64,000 nucleotides of DNA from Thermodesulfovibrio aggregans (GCF_001514535.1 NZ_BCNO01000003.1:123344-187343); one strand, 5' to 3'; positions 54,052-63,135 are shown, counted from the first letter of the stretch. Notes: generated by a model from the sequence alone, not told the origin. Translations and numbers: made by a program.

Positions 54052-54572
54052 GAGGCAGAGTTTATTTATTTGCTATTTTTTTGTTTATCTTATTTTTCCC
54101 TTCTTATTCTCATTCACAGGAAAATAATTTTGAACTGGGAGTTGGTTATGGAAGAAATCTTTTTGAAAGTCTATCCACGAATCAGCTTCTTATTGCTCCA
54201 GCAGTAAACTTTAAAATCCCTGATATGAAAAATCTGTGGTTACACATTGAAGGTGATGTTGAAATAATAAATGATGATAAAACCACTGTGGTTGCAGGAG
54301 TAGCACCAATGCTCAGACAGTTTCTTTCAGATAGCATTACTTTAAAGCCATTTATTGAAGCAGGAGCAGGAGCAAACATTACGAGCCGAAATGGAGTTGA
54401 AAATAGAAGATTCGGTGGAGCTTTTATATTCAGCGTAATGGCTGGTTTTGGAGTGGAATTTAAATCAGGAATGAAAATCTCATACAGATTCAGACATCTT
54501 TCAAATGCAGGACTTTATTCTCCAAATGAAGGACTAAACTCACATTATCTGATGTTTTCAATTGGTTTCTGA
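54048..54572 (+). CDS. Lipid A 3-O-deacylase, PagL-like
   Basis: An outer-membrane beta-barrel of 174 residues. A signal peptide (about 1-24, ending SHSQE) precedes amphipathic strands. The C-terminal motif RFRHLSNAGLYSPNEGLN contains the catalytic His and Ser (H-x-S-N) and the Glu of the PagL triad, and the protein ends in a terminal aromatic-rich strand with Phe last. It would remove the 3-O acyl chain from lipid A at the outer membrane. AGGAGG precedes ATG 54048. Confidence 0.87.
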   Translation: MRGRVYLFAIFLFILFFPSYSHSQENNFELGVGYGRNLFESLSTNQLLIAPAVNFKIPDMKNLWLHIEGDVEIINDDKTTVVAGVAPMLRQFLSDSITLKPFIEAGAGANITSRNGVENRRFGGAFIFSVMAGFGVEFKSGMKISYRFRHLSNAGLYSPNEGLNSHYLMFSIGF

Positions 54573-54576
54573 TTTT

Positions 54577-55704
54577 CTACTTTGCAAAGATTTTTCTAAA
54601 CCGGTAAACTGAAAAGCTGAACAGCATCCCGCCAAGAACCATTATTCCAAGAATATCATCCCAGACATACTTTATTCCATTACCTTTAAAAAGAACGCTG
54701 TAACCAAAGTCAATAAAATACCGCATTGGAGAGATAAGACTTAAATAGCGCATCAAAGGCTGCATTGACTCAGGTGGTGTCCATGCACCTGAGAGAAAAA
54801 GCATAGGAATCAGAATTACAAGCATAAGCATCATTGATTGAGCGAGATTTCTTGCAACTGTTGATATGGCAAGACCGAGAGAGGATATTGTAAAGGCATA
54901 AAAGAGCATGACAGGATAAAAAAGAAGAATGCTACCTCTTAATGGAACATTAAATACTCCTTTCAATACTCCATATATGCTTATTAGTGAGAGTAAAGCT
55001 ATTGCAAAAATTGTTGGTATGATTTTGGCAATAAATATCTCCCATGTTCTCACAGGAGTAACAAGTAACTGCTCAATTGTTCCGTGTTCTTTTTCCCTTA
55101 CCATTGCAGCAGCGGTTACGAGCAAAGAAACCATTGTAATCATGTTGAAATACTCAAGCATACTCATGAACCATGAACTCAAAGTATTGGGATTAAATTC
55201 AACTCTTGTTCTTTCTTCAATGACAGGAAGGCTTTTAAAAAAGCTATTTAATGTTCCCATTTTTCTTTCAAGAATCTCTATGGCATAATCATAGGTTATC
55301 TCCGAAACATAGGCAACTGCCACTGTTGCAGACATAGACATTGTTCCATCAATTATGACCTGTATTTTTGCACTACTTTTATCCATCTTTCTTTTAAAAT
55401 CTGGCGGGATAATCACAGCCATTGAGGCTTTTCCGCTGTCAAGCCATTGAAGTAATTCCTGTTCACTTTCAATGTAAGATATGATTTTGAAATAGGGCTT
55501 TTGAAATCTGCTTACAAGTTCTCTGCTTTCTCTGGTTTTGCTCATGTCATAGATTATGGTTGGGAAATCTATAACCTCCATTGTAAACCCGCTTCCTGAA
55601 GTATAGACAGCACCTGTAAATGCCCAGAGAAGTATGAAAATTAAAGCCTTATCTCTTATAAGATGAAGAATTTCTTTTTTTATTAGAGTGATAATTCTCA
55701 TCAT
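54577..55704 (-). CDS. ABC-2 type permease, distal gene of export operon
   Basis: Inner-membrane subunit of 375 residues with one N-terminal membrane helix, a large extracytoplasmic domain (about 50-175) and five C-terminal helices. VREKEHGTIEQLLVTPVRTWEIFIAKI is the ABC-2 signature, and PPDFKRKM matches the YhhJ/YbhR-type group. It pairs with the permease at 56529-57659 and the double ATPase at 58570. The two permease genes are separated by the opposite-strand DUF3782 gene. Confidence 0.9.
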   Translation of the reverse strand: MMRIITLIKKEILHLIRDKALIFILLWAFTGAVYTSGSGFTMEVIDFPTIIYDMSKTRESRELVSRFQKPYFKIISYIESEQELLQWLDSGKASMAVIIPPDFKRKMDKSSAKIQVIIDGTMSMSATVAVAYVSEITYDYAIEILERKMGTLNSFFKSLPVIEERTRVEFNPNTLSSWFMSMLEYFNMITMVSLLVTAAAMVREKEHGTIEQLLVTPVRTWEIFIAKIIPTIFAIALLSLISIYGVLKGVFNVPLRGSILLFYPVMLFYAFTISSLGLAISTVARNLAQSMMLMLVILIPMLFLSGAWTPPESMQPLMRYLSLISPMRYFIDFGYSVLFKGNGIKYVWDDILGIMVLGGMLFSFSVYRFRKIFAK

Positions 55705-55819
55705 CCTATACTACTTCCTTTTTAACTTACAGAGCAAGATTGATCGTAAGTAGTTGTAAATTTAGCCTATTTGGTAATATCATAAAGATAAGAAAAATTT
55801 CGTAGGAGGTAAATTAAAC

Positions 55820-56527
55820 ATGCATGAAGCTCTATTAGAGAAAAGAATTGACCAACTTGAACAGGCTTTAATGGAGCTTGTCTATCAATCTCGTAAAACT
55901 GAAATGGCTATTGAAAAACTTGCTGAAGAAAATAGAAAACTTGCTCTGGAAATGAAAGAGTTTAAGGATGAAATGAGAGAGTTCAAAAATGAAATGAGAG
56001 AGTTTAAAAATGAAATGAGAGAATTCAAAGATGAAATGAAAGAGTTCAAAGATGAAATGCTCAATTTCAAGAGAGAGCAGCAGGAAGAGAATAAGAGAAA
56101 GAATAAAGAGTGGAGCAATCTTGCAAAGAAAATGGGCACCATAGTTGAAGACCTAATTGCTCCTGCTTTGAGACCTGTTTTAAGCAAATATTTCAATTGC
56201 GAAGTTGAAATGATAGGGCAGAGAATACTAAAGAGAATAAAAGGCGAAGACTATGAAGTAGATGCAGTTGCTGCCTGTGAAGATCTTGTTTTTATGATAG
56301 AAGTAAAGTCAACTCCCTATGCCAGAGATGTGGAAGATATAAAGAAAAAATCAAAAAGATTTTTTGAGTTTTTCCCTGAATTTAAAAACAAACAATTGAT
56401 AGTAATATTTGCCAGCATCACCTTCCCCGAACAAATTGTAAAAAAGGCAAGCAAAAACAAGATTTATGTTATGGCGTGGAGAGAGTGGGAATACATGGAT
56501 ATCTTAAATTTTGACGATATAAAATAA
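55820..56527 (+). CDS. Coiled-coil DUF3782-like PD-(D/E)XK protein
   Basis: A 235-residue protein in two parts. Residues 1-95 are a long coiled coil containing five seven-residue repeats of the EFKDEMR type. Residues about 105-235 form a nuclease-fold domain with EVDAVAACEDLVFMIEVKS (D then E-x-K), and VDxx-like VAxxEDLV. The family's function is unknown. TAGGAGGT precedes the ATG. It sits between two ABC permease genes on the opposite strand, its stop within two bases of the next stop. It is related in fold to the fragment at 2-460. Confidence 0.75.
   Translation: MHEALLEKRIDQLEQALMELVYQSRKTEMAIEKLAEENRKLALEMKEFKDEMREFKNEMREFKNEMREFKDEMKEFKDEMLNFKREQQEENKRKNKEWSNLAKKMGTIVEDLIAPALRPVLSKYFNCEVEMIGQRILKRIKGEDYEVDAVAACEDLVFMIEVKSTPYARDVEDIKKKSKRFFEFFPEFKNKQLIVIFASITFPEQIVKKASKNKIYVMAWREWEYMDILNFDDIK
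55958..56062 (+). repeat. Five tandem 21-bp repeats coding coiled-coil heptads
   Basis: Five consecutive 21-bp units (55958, 55979, 56000, 56021, 56042), each near GAGTTCAAAGATGAAATGAG, differ at a few positions. They encode heptads EFK(D/N)EM(R/K). In-frame repeat number could change by slippage without breaking the protein. Confidence 0.9.
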
Positions 56528-56528
56528 T

Positions 56529-57659
56529 TTAACCAATCCTTTTTCGGAAAGATAGTATTGCAAGACTATAAACCACTGTTGCATATATGAGCAACGATAA
56601 AAGCTCAGAGGTAAAGCTCTCAGCACCTATTCCCTTGAGATAAACTCCTCTTACAATGCCCATAAAATAGGATGCGGGTATTGTTTTACTTATTAACTGC
56701 CCTGACTGAGACATGCTTGTTATAGGTGAAAAATATCCTGAATAGATGAATGACGGAATAATTGTTCCAAGAAAAGCAATAAGCATTGCTGTTATCTGAG
56801 TTTTTGCAAGCATTGAAATGAGAACACCCACTCCCACTGTGCAGAAAAGATATATAATTGTTGAAAAGGTAAGGAAAATAAAGCTTCCTGTAAACTTTGT
56901 TTGAAACAAACCCACTGTAAGCAGAAAAATGATTAAGTAAGTTACAAATGAAACTGTAACATAGGGAATTGCTTTTCCAAATACCACTTCCCAGGCTCTT
57001 ACAGGACTACAGTAAAGATTGAAAATACTGCCTGATTCCTTTTCTCTTACAACAATTAAAGAGGCAAGTAATACAGAATAAAACATAAGTGTGGTAACAA
57101 GTTCACCGGGAAGAATAAAGTTTTTACTCTCAAGTGCAGGGTTATACCATGCCCTTGTCTCAACTGATATGGGAAAGTTTATCTGGGATATGCCTCTTTG
57201 CTCTATAAAATCTTTAAGAAGTTTCTGGTTAAACTGCATATTTATTGCTGAAACATATCCTTTCATAACCTCTGCCCTCATGGGGAAAGAACCATCAATC
57301 AGAACCTGAACCTGTGCTGGCTTACCTGAATAAAGTTTTCTTGAAAAATCAGGTGGGATTACAATTACAATCCGGCATTCTCCAGATTTAATGAGTTCTT
57401 CAGCATCTCTGTAAGATTCTATAAGATTGAAAAACTTAAAATATTCAGAGTTTGTAAATGAGTATCTATATTCTCTGCTTAATTGAGTTCTATCATAATC
57501 AATAAAAGAGACAGGAATGTTTTTTACATCAAGAATCAATCCATAACCCATAAGAATAATAATCACCACCGGAACGATAAAAGCAAAGGTTAGATAAAGA
57601 GGATCCCTGAGCAGTTCCCTGAATTCTTTTTTAAGTATGGCAAAAAGTCGTTTAGACAT
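56529..57659 (-). CDS. ABC-2 type permease, proximal gene of export operon
   Basis: Inner-membrane subunit of 376 residues. One N-terminal helix with LTFAFIVPVVIIILMGYG, an extracytoplasmic domain with VVIPPDFSRKLYSGKPAQVQ, and five C-terminal helices including VREKESGSIFNLYCSPVRAW form the YhhJ/YbhS-type fold. With the HlyD-like protein, the double ATPase and the second permease it should form a drug or lipid exporter. A short gap and the MNT/HepT module separate it from the ATPase gene. Confidence 0.9.
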   Translation of the reverse strand: MSKRLFAILKKEFRELLRDPLYLTFAFIVPVVIIILMGYGLILDVKNIPVSFIDYDRTQLSREYRYSFTNSEYFKFFNLIESYRDAEELIKSGECRIVIVIPPDFSRKLYSGKPAQVQVLIDGSFPMRAEVMKGYVSAINMQFNQKLLKDFIEQRGISQINFPISVETRAWYNPALESKNFILPGELVTTLMFYSVLLASLIVVREKESGSIFNLYCSPVRAWEVVFGKAIPYVTVSFVTYLIIFLLTVGLFQTKFTGSFIFLTFSTIIYLFCTVGVGVLISMLAKTQITAMLIAFLGTIIPSFIYSGYFSPITSMSQSGQLISKTIPASYFMGIVRGVYLKGIGAESFTSELLSLLIYATVVYSLAILSFRKRIG

Positions 57660-57756
57660 TTATATCTGTTCCCTTTAGCTTTTTAGTTTATTCTAACAAA
57701 TTCCTTTGCTGTTATATGAGAAAAAAAATTTGTAAAATTCTGTGATATACTTAAAT

Positions 57757-58161
57757 ATGTTGAATGAATTAAAAAATGATGAAAAATTTGAAGAAATTGC
57801 TAAAAAGTTTGGTATATGTTTTATTCTTCTTTTTGGTTCAAAGGCAGAAGGAGTTGATACGTCTGAAAGTGATACAGATATTGCAGTTTATGCTGATCAT
57901 GTTCTTTCTGAAGAAGAAAAAATTAGTTTAGCCTTTGAACTATCTCTGATTTTAGAGACTGAAAATATTGATCTTGTTGATATAAAAATAGCTCCGCCTA
58001 TGCTGAAGAGAAAAATTTTTGAAAATTACAAAATTCTTTATTTAAAGGAATCTTCTATTCTATATCAGATTGAACTTTCAACTTTAAAGGAATATGAAGA
58101 AGTAAAAATTCTTTACGAGATAAGAGATGAAAGAATTAAGGAGTTTTTGATTGATAGATAA
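57757..58161 (+). CDS. MntA-type nucleotidyltransferase antitoxin, module 3
   Basis: A 134-residue nucleotidyltransferase with GSKAEGVDTSESDTDIAVYAD (GS-x10-DxD) near residue 26. ATG 57757 is preferred; a GTG five codons upstream (57742) is in frame. It overlaps the HepT gene by 11 bases. The pair sits on the plus strand between two minus-strand export genes, suggesting insertion. Activity as an antitoxin is inferred from the family. Confidence 0.83.
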   Translation: MLNELKNDEKFEEIAKKFGICFILLFGSKAEGVDTSESDTDIAVYADHVLSEEEKISLAFELSLILETENIDLVDIKIAPPMLKRKIFENYKILYLKESSILYQIELSTLKEYEEVKILYEIRDERIKEFLIDR

Positions 58162-58573
58162 GGAATTTATTAAATCAAAAATTTTTTTTATAAAATCCTA
58201 CTACGATGAACTTGAGCAAATACTTTCATTTTCAGACCTTGAAATAAAAAAAGACTTTATAAAGCTGAGAGCAATTGAAAGAATTATCCAGTTGATAGTT
58301 GATGAAATTATTGATATCAATAATCATATAATTCGATACGGCTCTTTAAAAATTCCCGAAAGCTTTCAAAGTACCTTCATTGTTCTTGCAGAAAACAATA
58401 TTTTACCTGAAAACTTTGCAAAAAAAATTGCTCCTGTTGTCGGACTTAGAAATAGACTTGTCCATAGATACGAGAAAATAGATTTAGATTTATTACTCAG
58501 TTTAGTGCGAAAAAATAAAGAGGATTTTATTGAGTATTTAAAATATATTTTTGACTTCATTGAGAAAAGTTAA
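58151..58573 (+). CDS. HepT (DUF86) RNase toxin, module 3
   Basis: A 140-residue HEPN protein with the complete RX4HxY active site in GLRNRLVHRYEKID near residue 105, the motif absent from the first half of the broken module 2 copy. The front region reads AIERIIQLIVDEIIDINNHII, matching DUF86. Its start overlaps the antitoxin gene and its stop overlaps the minus-strand ATPase stop by four bases. This copy looks intact. Confidence 0.85.
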   Translation: MIDKEFIKSKIFFIKSYYDELEQILSFSDLEIKKDFIKLRAIERIIQLIVDEIIDINNHIIRYGSLKIPESFQSTFIVLAENNILPENFAKKIAPVVGLRNRLVHRYEKIDLDLLLSLVRKNKEDFIEYLKYIFDFIEKS

Positions 58574-60303
58574 TTATCTTCACTTTCCCTTATGTAGTCA
58601 ACGAAGGCTTCCTGAAGAGGAACTGTAACTTCTATTATTTCATATTCTCTGATTTGAGCATTTTTAAGTAATTCTTCTATTTTCCTAATTGTTGTCTCCG
58701 GTTCAAAACTTCTTATGAATATTTTACTTCCATAGATGCTTATGTTTTGAATTTCTTTAATAATTAAATCATAGACCTGATGAAACTGTTTGCTTTTGAG
58801 CTGAATGAGGGTGCCTGAAATTTTTTCAGAGCCTTTTTTGATTTCCTCTGGACTTCCCATTGCAATGAGTCTTCCATGATGCATGAGGCAGAGTCTGTCA
58901 CAGTTTTCTGCTTCATCCATGTAATGGGTTGATACAATTACTGTTACTCCCCTTTTTCTTGAAAGCTCAAATATTATCTTCCAGAAACTTCTTCTTGCAA
59001 TTGGATCAACCCCGCTTGTTGGTTCATCAAGGAATAAAACTGGTGGTTCATGCAAAAGTGCGCAGGCAAGAGCAACTCTCTGCCTTATTCCAAGAGGAAG
59101 GTCCTTGGTAGTTCTGTTTTCCAGCCCTTTAAGTCCAAGTAGCTCAATTATGCCTCTGAAATCACCTTTTTTAACACTGTAAAGCCCTGCATATAGTTTC
59201 ATGTTTTCCATTACTGTAAGATCTCTGTAAAGGGAAAATCTCTGTGACATATATCCTATTGTTGACCATATTTTTTTCTTTTCTTTTCGCACATCAAAGC
59301 CATTTATACTGATACTTCCCCCTGATGGTTCAAGAAGTCCGCACATCATTTTTATAAGAGTTGTTTTACCGGCACCATTGGGACCAAGAAGACCTAAAAT
59401 CTCTCCTCTTTTTACATCAAATGTAACAGAATCAACAGCTTTAAATTTTCCAAATATTTTTGTAACGGATTTACACGAGATAATGTGAGATTCCTCGCTT
59501 CGCTCGGAACGACAAAAAAAGGACTCGGAATGAGAAAATGGAACTTCTTTTAAATGAGAAGATGAGACTTTTTGAGAGGATGATACTTTTTCTATAAAAA
59601 CTTCCTCTAAATTTCCAAGTTCATCAGGGCTTCCCTGAAGAAGAATTCTTCCTTCATGCATGAGTGCAACTCTATGACACCTTTCTGCTTCATCCATATA
59701 AGATGTGGTAAGTAAGACAGTTACCCCTCTTTCTCTAACAAGTCCGTGAATGATGTTCCAGAAATCCTGCCTTGAAAGAGGGTCAACACCTGTGGTTGGC
59801 TCATCAAGAAGAATAATGTCTGGAAGATGAAGTAGCGTGCAAACAAGAGCAAGCTTCTGTCTCATTCCACCAGAAAGAGCTCTTGCTTGCCTTTTAAGAA
59901 AAGGTGTAAGTCGTGTTATCTCAAGAAGTGTTTTTTTATTTTTTTCAAAAATCTCATCTGGAATAAGCCTTAATCCTCTGAAAAATTCAATATTTTCCTC
60001 AATTGAAAGAGAGTCATAAAGATTAAGCCCAAGACCCTGAGGCATATAGCCAATGATTGCCTTTGCTTTTTCAGGGTTTTTGGTAACATCAATATCATTT
60101 ATGAATGCTTTACCTTCATCTGCCTTAAGCACACCTGCAAGTATCTGTATTATTGATGTTTTTCCAGCACCATCCGGCCCAATAAGACCAAATACCTCGC
60201 CTTTGTTTACAGAAAATGAAACTTGGTTTACTGCTTTGATTTTTTTATAGCTTTTGCAGAGACTTTCAACTTTTATAACAGGTATTAACGTGGTTTTATC
60301 CAA
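58570..60303 (-). CDS. Double ABC ATPase of exporter, with repeat-derived linker
   Basis: A 577-residue protein with two nucleotide-binding domains. Domain one has GPDGAGKTSI, LSGGMRQKLALVC and ILLDEPTTGVDP; domain two has GPNGAGKTTLI, LPLGIRQRVALACAL and LFLDEPTSGVDP. In domain two the LSGGQ-like position reads LPLGIRQ, a common variation in YbhF-type proteins. The linker (about 240-275) contains low-complexity SSSQKVSSSHLK and FCRSERSEESH, encoded by an interspersed DNA repeat. It overlaps the HlyD gene by 19 bases. Confidence 0.9.
   Translation of the reverse strand: MDKTTLIPVIKVESLCKSYKKIKAVNQVSFSVNKGEVFGLIGPDGAGKTSIIQILAGVLKADEGKAFINDIDVTKNPEKAKAIIGYMPQGLGLNLYDSLSIEENIEFFRGLRLIPDEIFEKNKKTLLEITRLTPFLKRQARALSGGMRQKLALVCTLLHLPDIILLDEPTTGVDPLSRQDFWNIIHGLVRERGVTVLLTTSYMDEAERCHRVALMHEGRILLQGSPDELGNLEEVFIEKVSSSQKVSSSHLKEVPFSHSESFFCRSERSEESHIISCKSVTKIFGKFKAVDSVTFDVKRGEILGLLGPNGAGKTTLIKMMCGLLEPSGGSISINGFDVRKEKKKIWSTIGYMSQRFSLYRDLTVMENMKLYAGLYSVKKGDFRGIIELLGLKGLENRTTKDLPLGIRQRVALACALLHEPPVLFLDEPTSGVDPIARRSFWKIIFELSRKRGVTVIVSTHYMDEAENCDRLCLMHHGRLIAMGSPEEIKKGSEKISGTLIQLKSKQFHQVYDLIIKEIQNISIYGSKIFIRSFEPETTIRKIEELLKNAQIREYEIIEVTVPLQEAFVDYIRESEDN
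59487..59534 (-). repeat. Interspersed repeat element inside ABC ATPase linker
   Basis: On the minus strand the segment reads GTCGTTCCGAGCGAAGCG followed by AGGAATCTC, with a second partial copy CTCATTCCGAGTCC just before it. This closely matches a widespread short imperfect palindrome found scattered in many bacterial genomes (recognised from memory). It is translated in frame as FCRSERSEESH, so it was captured within a coding linker without breaking the gene. Confidence 0.7.
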
Positions 60304-61235
60304 GGTGCTTCATCTTTCCATTTTATTACAACATCAGCAGGCATTCCTGGTTTGAGAACTCCATCAGGATTGTCAACAGAGACTTCCACACCAAATACAA
60401 GTTTAACTCGCTCTTCTTTAGTTTCCACGTTCTTTGGTGTAAACTCTGCCTGCTCATAGATTTTTGTAATTCTGCCGTTGAAAAACCTGTCAGGGTAGGC
60501 ATCAATGTAAACTCTTGCAGGAAGACCAAGCTTTATCTTCCCAATATCAGGCTCGGGGACATAAACTTTTACATAAAGTCTGTTTAAATCAACTACTACA
60601 TAAAGAACTGTTCCGGGATTTACAACCTCTCCTGTTTCAACTGGTCTGCTTAAAATCACTCCATTAACAGGAGAGTAAATTTTTGTTTCATTTAAATCTG
60701 CCAGAGTTTCCTTGAGCCTTTGCTGTGCAGCTCTATAGCTTGCCTCTGCCTGTGCTACAGCCTTAGAAGTTGCCTCAAGTTCAGCTTTTGCTGAACTGTA
60801 CTGTGATTTTACTCTGTCAAACTCGCTTTTTGATACAAGTTCTTCCTTAAGCAGGCTACTGTAACGTTCAAAGTCATTTTTTGCTCTTTCATAGTAGGCA
60901 TTAGCTTTCATAAAATTTGCCTTTGCCTGAGCAATTGCAGAATAGGAAGCTTCAGCTGTTTCATATGCAGCTTTATATCTTGCATTCAGTTGCTCAGAAT
61001 CTATTTCGCATAAAAGTTCTCCAGCTTTAACTTTATCTCCTTCATCTTTGTAAAGCTTTAATATTCTTCCCTGAATTTTAGGTGAAATATTGGTTTCTCT
61101 TCCTTCAATCCTTCCACTGAGTAAAAGCAATCCATGAGGAATCTTCTGTTGTTTTGTGAGTAAATTATAAGATATCAATACAAAAATAACAAAAATTATG
61201 GAGAAAACTATAGCTTTCTTCCACTTAAGCTTCAT
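60285..61235 (-). CDS. HlyD/YbhG-like membrane fusion protein
   Basis: Periplasmic adaptor of 316 residues with an N-terminal membrane anchor (about 9-25). The barrel-sandwich segments are ISPKIQGRILKLYKDEGDKV and YSPVNGVILSRPVETGEVV, flanking a long alpha-helical hairpin (about 75-175, alanine-rich). PGMPADVVI lies near the C-terminus. It heads the ABC exporter operon and overlaps the ATPase gene by 19 bases. YbhGFSR-like systems export drugs or cations. Confidence 0.9.
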   Translation of the reverse strand: MKLKWKKAIVFSIIFVIFVLISYNLLTKQQKIPHGLLLLSGRIEGRETNISPKIQGRILKLYKDEGDKVKAGELLCEIDSEQLNARYKAAYETAEASYSAIAQAKANFMKANAYYERAKNDFERYSSLLKEELVSKSEFDRVKSQYSSAKAELEATSKAVAQAEASYRAAQQRLKETLADLNETKIYSPVNGVILSRPVETGEVVNPGTVLYVVVDLNRLYVKVYVPEPDIGKIKLGLPARVYIDAYPDRFFNGRITKIYEQAEFTPKNVETKEERVKLVFGVEVSVDNPDGVLKPGMPADVVIKWKDEAPWIKPR

Positions 61236-61253
61236 AAATGATATTGTAACATA

Positions 61254-63119
61254 CTACTGAAAAGATTTAATCTTACCCTTCCCCTCTTCTTTAGCCAAAT
61301 ATGTATAATGATCAGCCTCTTTTATTACTGTCTCCATATTTTTTGTTCCATCAATAGTTGTTATTCCTATACTTACAGAAAGATTGATTACTTGTCCACC
61401 AAAATCCAATTTTATATTCTTAATGGACGAAAAAATTCTTTCAGCAACTGCTTTTGCTCCTTCAATATCTCCTTTTAATAAAACGATAAATTCATCTCCT
61501 CCCCATCTTGCTGCAATATCGCTTTCTCTAATATTATTTTTAATTGCCTTTGAAACAGCTCTTATTGCATTATCTCCTGATAGATGTCCAAAACTGTCAT
61601 TGATCTTCTTTAAATCGTCCATGTCAATAAAAAGTAAAGAATAAATCTCTCCTCTTTTAGCTGATCCTATTGCTCTTTTTAATGCATCTTCAATGAAATT
61701 TCTGTTGTAAAGAGAAGTTAAAGGATCTCTGATAGCAATCTCAAAAATTTTATCCCTTTCTCTTTTGTATAAAGTTACATCATGTGCAATGAAAAGCATT
61801 GTCCCTTTAGTCCTATCAATAGGAATTATCCACGCACTCAAACAGGTTCCATCTGGCAATTTTATCTCCTTCCATGATGTAGTTTCCTCATCTTTCTGAC
61901 TAAGAAAGTCTTTCATAAAAGATTTCACTTTTTCATTAGAGATAGTGAAACTTTCATTACCCAGATAATCAATTGCCTTTGGATTTGCGTAAATTATATC
62001 GCCTGACTTACTGAAAAAAACTATTATTTCCTCAGATCTTTCAGCTATTGTTTGATAAATTTTACTGTCCTCCTCAATTTGAGAAATATGTTTTTGTAAG
62101 GTTTTTGTGTATTGGTCTATTACTCTTTGAAGATAATCTATCTCATCATATAAAGGTTTTGCAGTATAGCCTCTGTCTTGCTCTACTTCTTGTAGTTTTG
62201 ATGTAAGCTTTAAAATTCTCTTTATTATACTTTTTTTAACAGTAAAATAAAGAACTACTCCTGATAAAATCCAAATCATTAAATTTATGAGCACTAAAAT
62301 TTCTATATTTTGAACTGTAAATAAAAATTTTTTCGATGAATTAAAAGAGATAAGAACTTTCTTTTCTCCAAAAAAATCGTTGTTAACAATGCTTACTTCA
62401 TAATCTTTTCCAAATTCCTTAATTAATGGAAAACTACCTGACAAAAATTCCTGTTGTTTTGTTTTAGATAAACTATCAAGATTTTGCACTCTAAAACTAT
62501 TTAAACTCAAAATTTCCTTTATAACCCTTTCCTTTTCCTGATTTATAAGTCGTCCCATGATCAAATAACCTACTATTGGACCAATATAACTACTTTTCAT
62601 TACAGGAAAAACAGCTAAAATCAAAGGAATTTCTTTTTGAAATGTAATACCTGTATAACCAGATGTCTGCTGAGTTGCTTTATATCTTGAGAAAATCTTC
62701 TTAATTAATTCTTCTTCACACTGATTTAGTTTGTTTATTTTTTCATCATAACAACCTGAAAATTTTACATTACCTTCCATATCAATGTATGAAAGCAGAT
62801 AAAGTTTATTATTTATCCATGTCTCAACAGTTAAATTATTAGAGACAAAGGCAGGATTTTTATCTTGCAAATACAACCATGCCTCATTCCAAGCTGCCCA
62901 GTCTTTTGTCATATTTAGAAGATTCTCTTCTTCCAGGGCTAAAATTTTTTTCAATCTATTCACTGACTCTATTATATTTTGCTTTTCAAATTCATTCAGA
63001 ATTTTTTTTATGTATCCAGAGTAAATAATCAGATTTAACACAATAAAGATGCCAATACAAATAGAGTAAACCAGAATGATTTTCTTTCTAATAGACATAG
63101 GAATAAAAAATTTTAACAT
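61254..63119 (-). CDS. CHASE4-PAS-GGDEF diguanylate cyclase
   Basis: A 621-residue membrane enzyme predicted to make cyclic di-GMP. A membrane helix (about 13-33) precedes a CHASE4 sensor with KDWAAWNEAWLYL, a second helix (about 270-290), a PAS domain (about 340-440, containing GDIIYANPKAIDYLG) and a GGDEF domain. The active site is WGGDEFIVLL; the inhibitory I-site RESD lies exactly five residues before it. Cyclic di-GMP commonly influences pilus-based motility, so a link with the pil and chemosensory genes is possible but unproven. Confidence 0.93.
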   Translation of the reverse strand: MLKFFIPMSIRKKIILVYSICIGIFIVLNLIIYSGYIKKILNEFEKQNIIESVNRLKKILALEEENLLNMTKDWAAWNEAWLYLQDKNPAFVSNNLTVETWINNKLYLLSYIDMEGNVKFSGCYDEKINKLNQCEEELIKKIFSRYKATQQTSGYTGITFQKEIPLILAVFPVMKSSYIGPIVGYLIMGRLINQEKERVIKEILSLNSFRVQNLDSLSKTKQQEFLSGSFPLIKEFGKDYEVSIVNNDFFGEKKVLISFNSSKKFLFTVQNIEILVLINLMIWILSGVVLYFTVKKSIIKRILKLTSKLQEVEQDRGYTAKPLYDEIDYLQRVIDQYTKTLQKHISQIEEDSKIYQTIAERSEEIIVFFSKSGDIIYANPKAIDYLGNESFTISNEKVKSFMKDFLSQKDEETTSWKEIKLPDGTCLSAWIIPIDRTKGTMLFIAHDVTLYKRERDKIFEIAIRDPLTSLYNRNFIEDALKRAIGSAKRGEIYSLLFIDMDDLKKINDSFGHLSGDNAIRAVSKAIKNNIRESDIAARWGGDEFIVLLKGDIEGAKAVAERIFSSIKNIKLDFGGQVINLSVSIGITTIDGTKNMETVIKEADHYTYLAKEEGKGKIKSFQ

Positions 63120-63135
63120 AAGTGAAGAATAAAAT

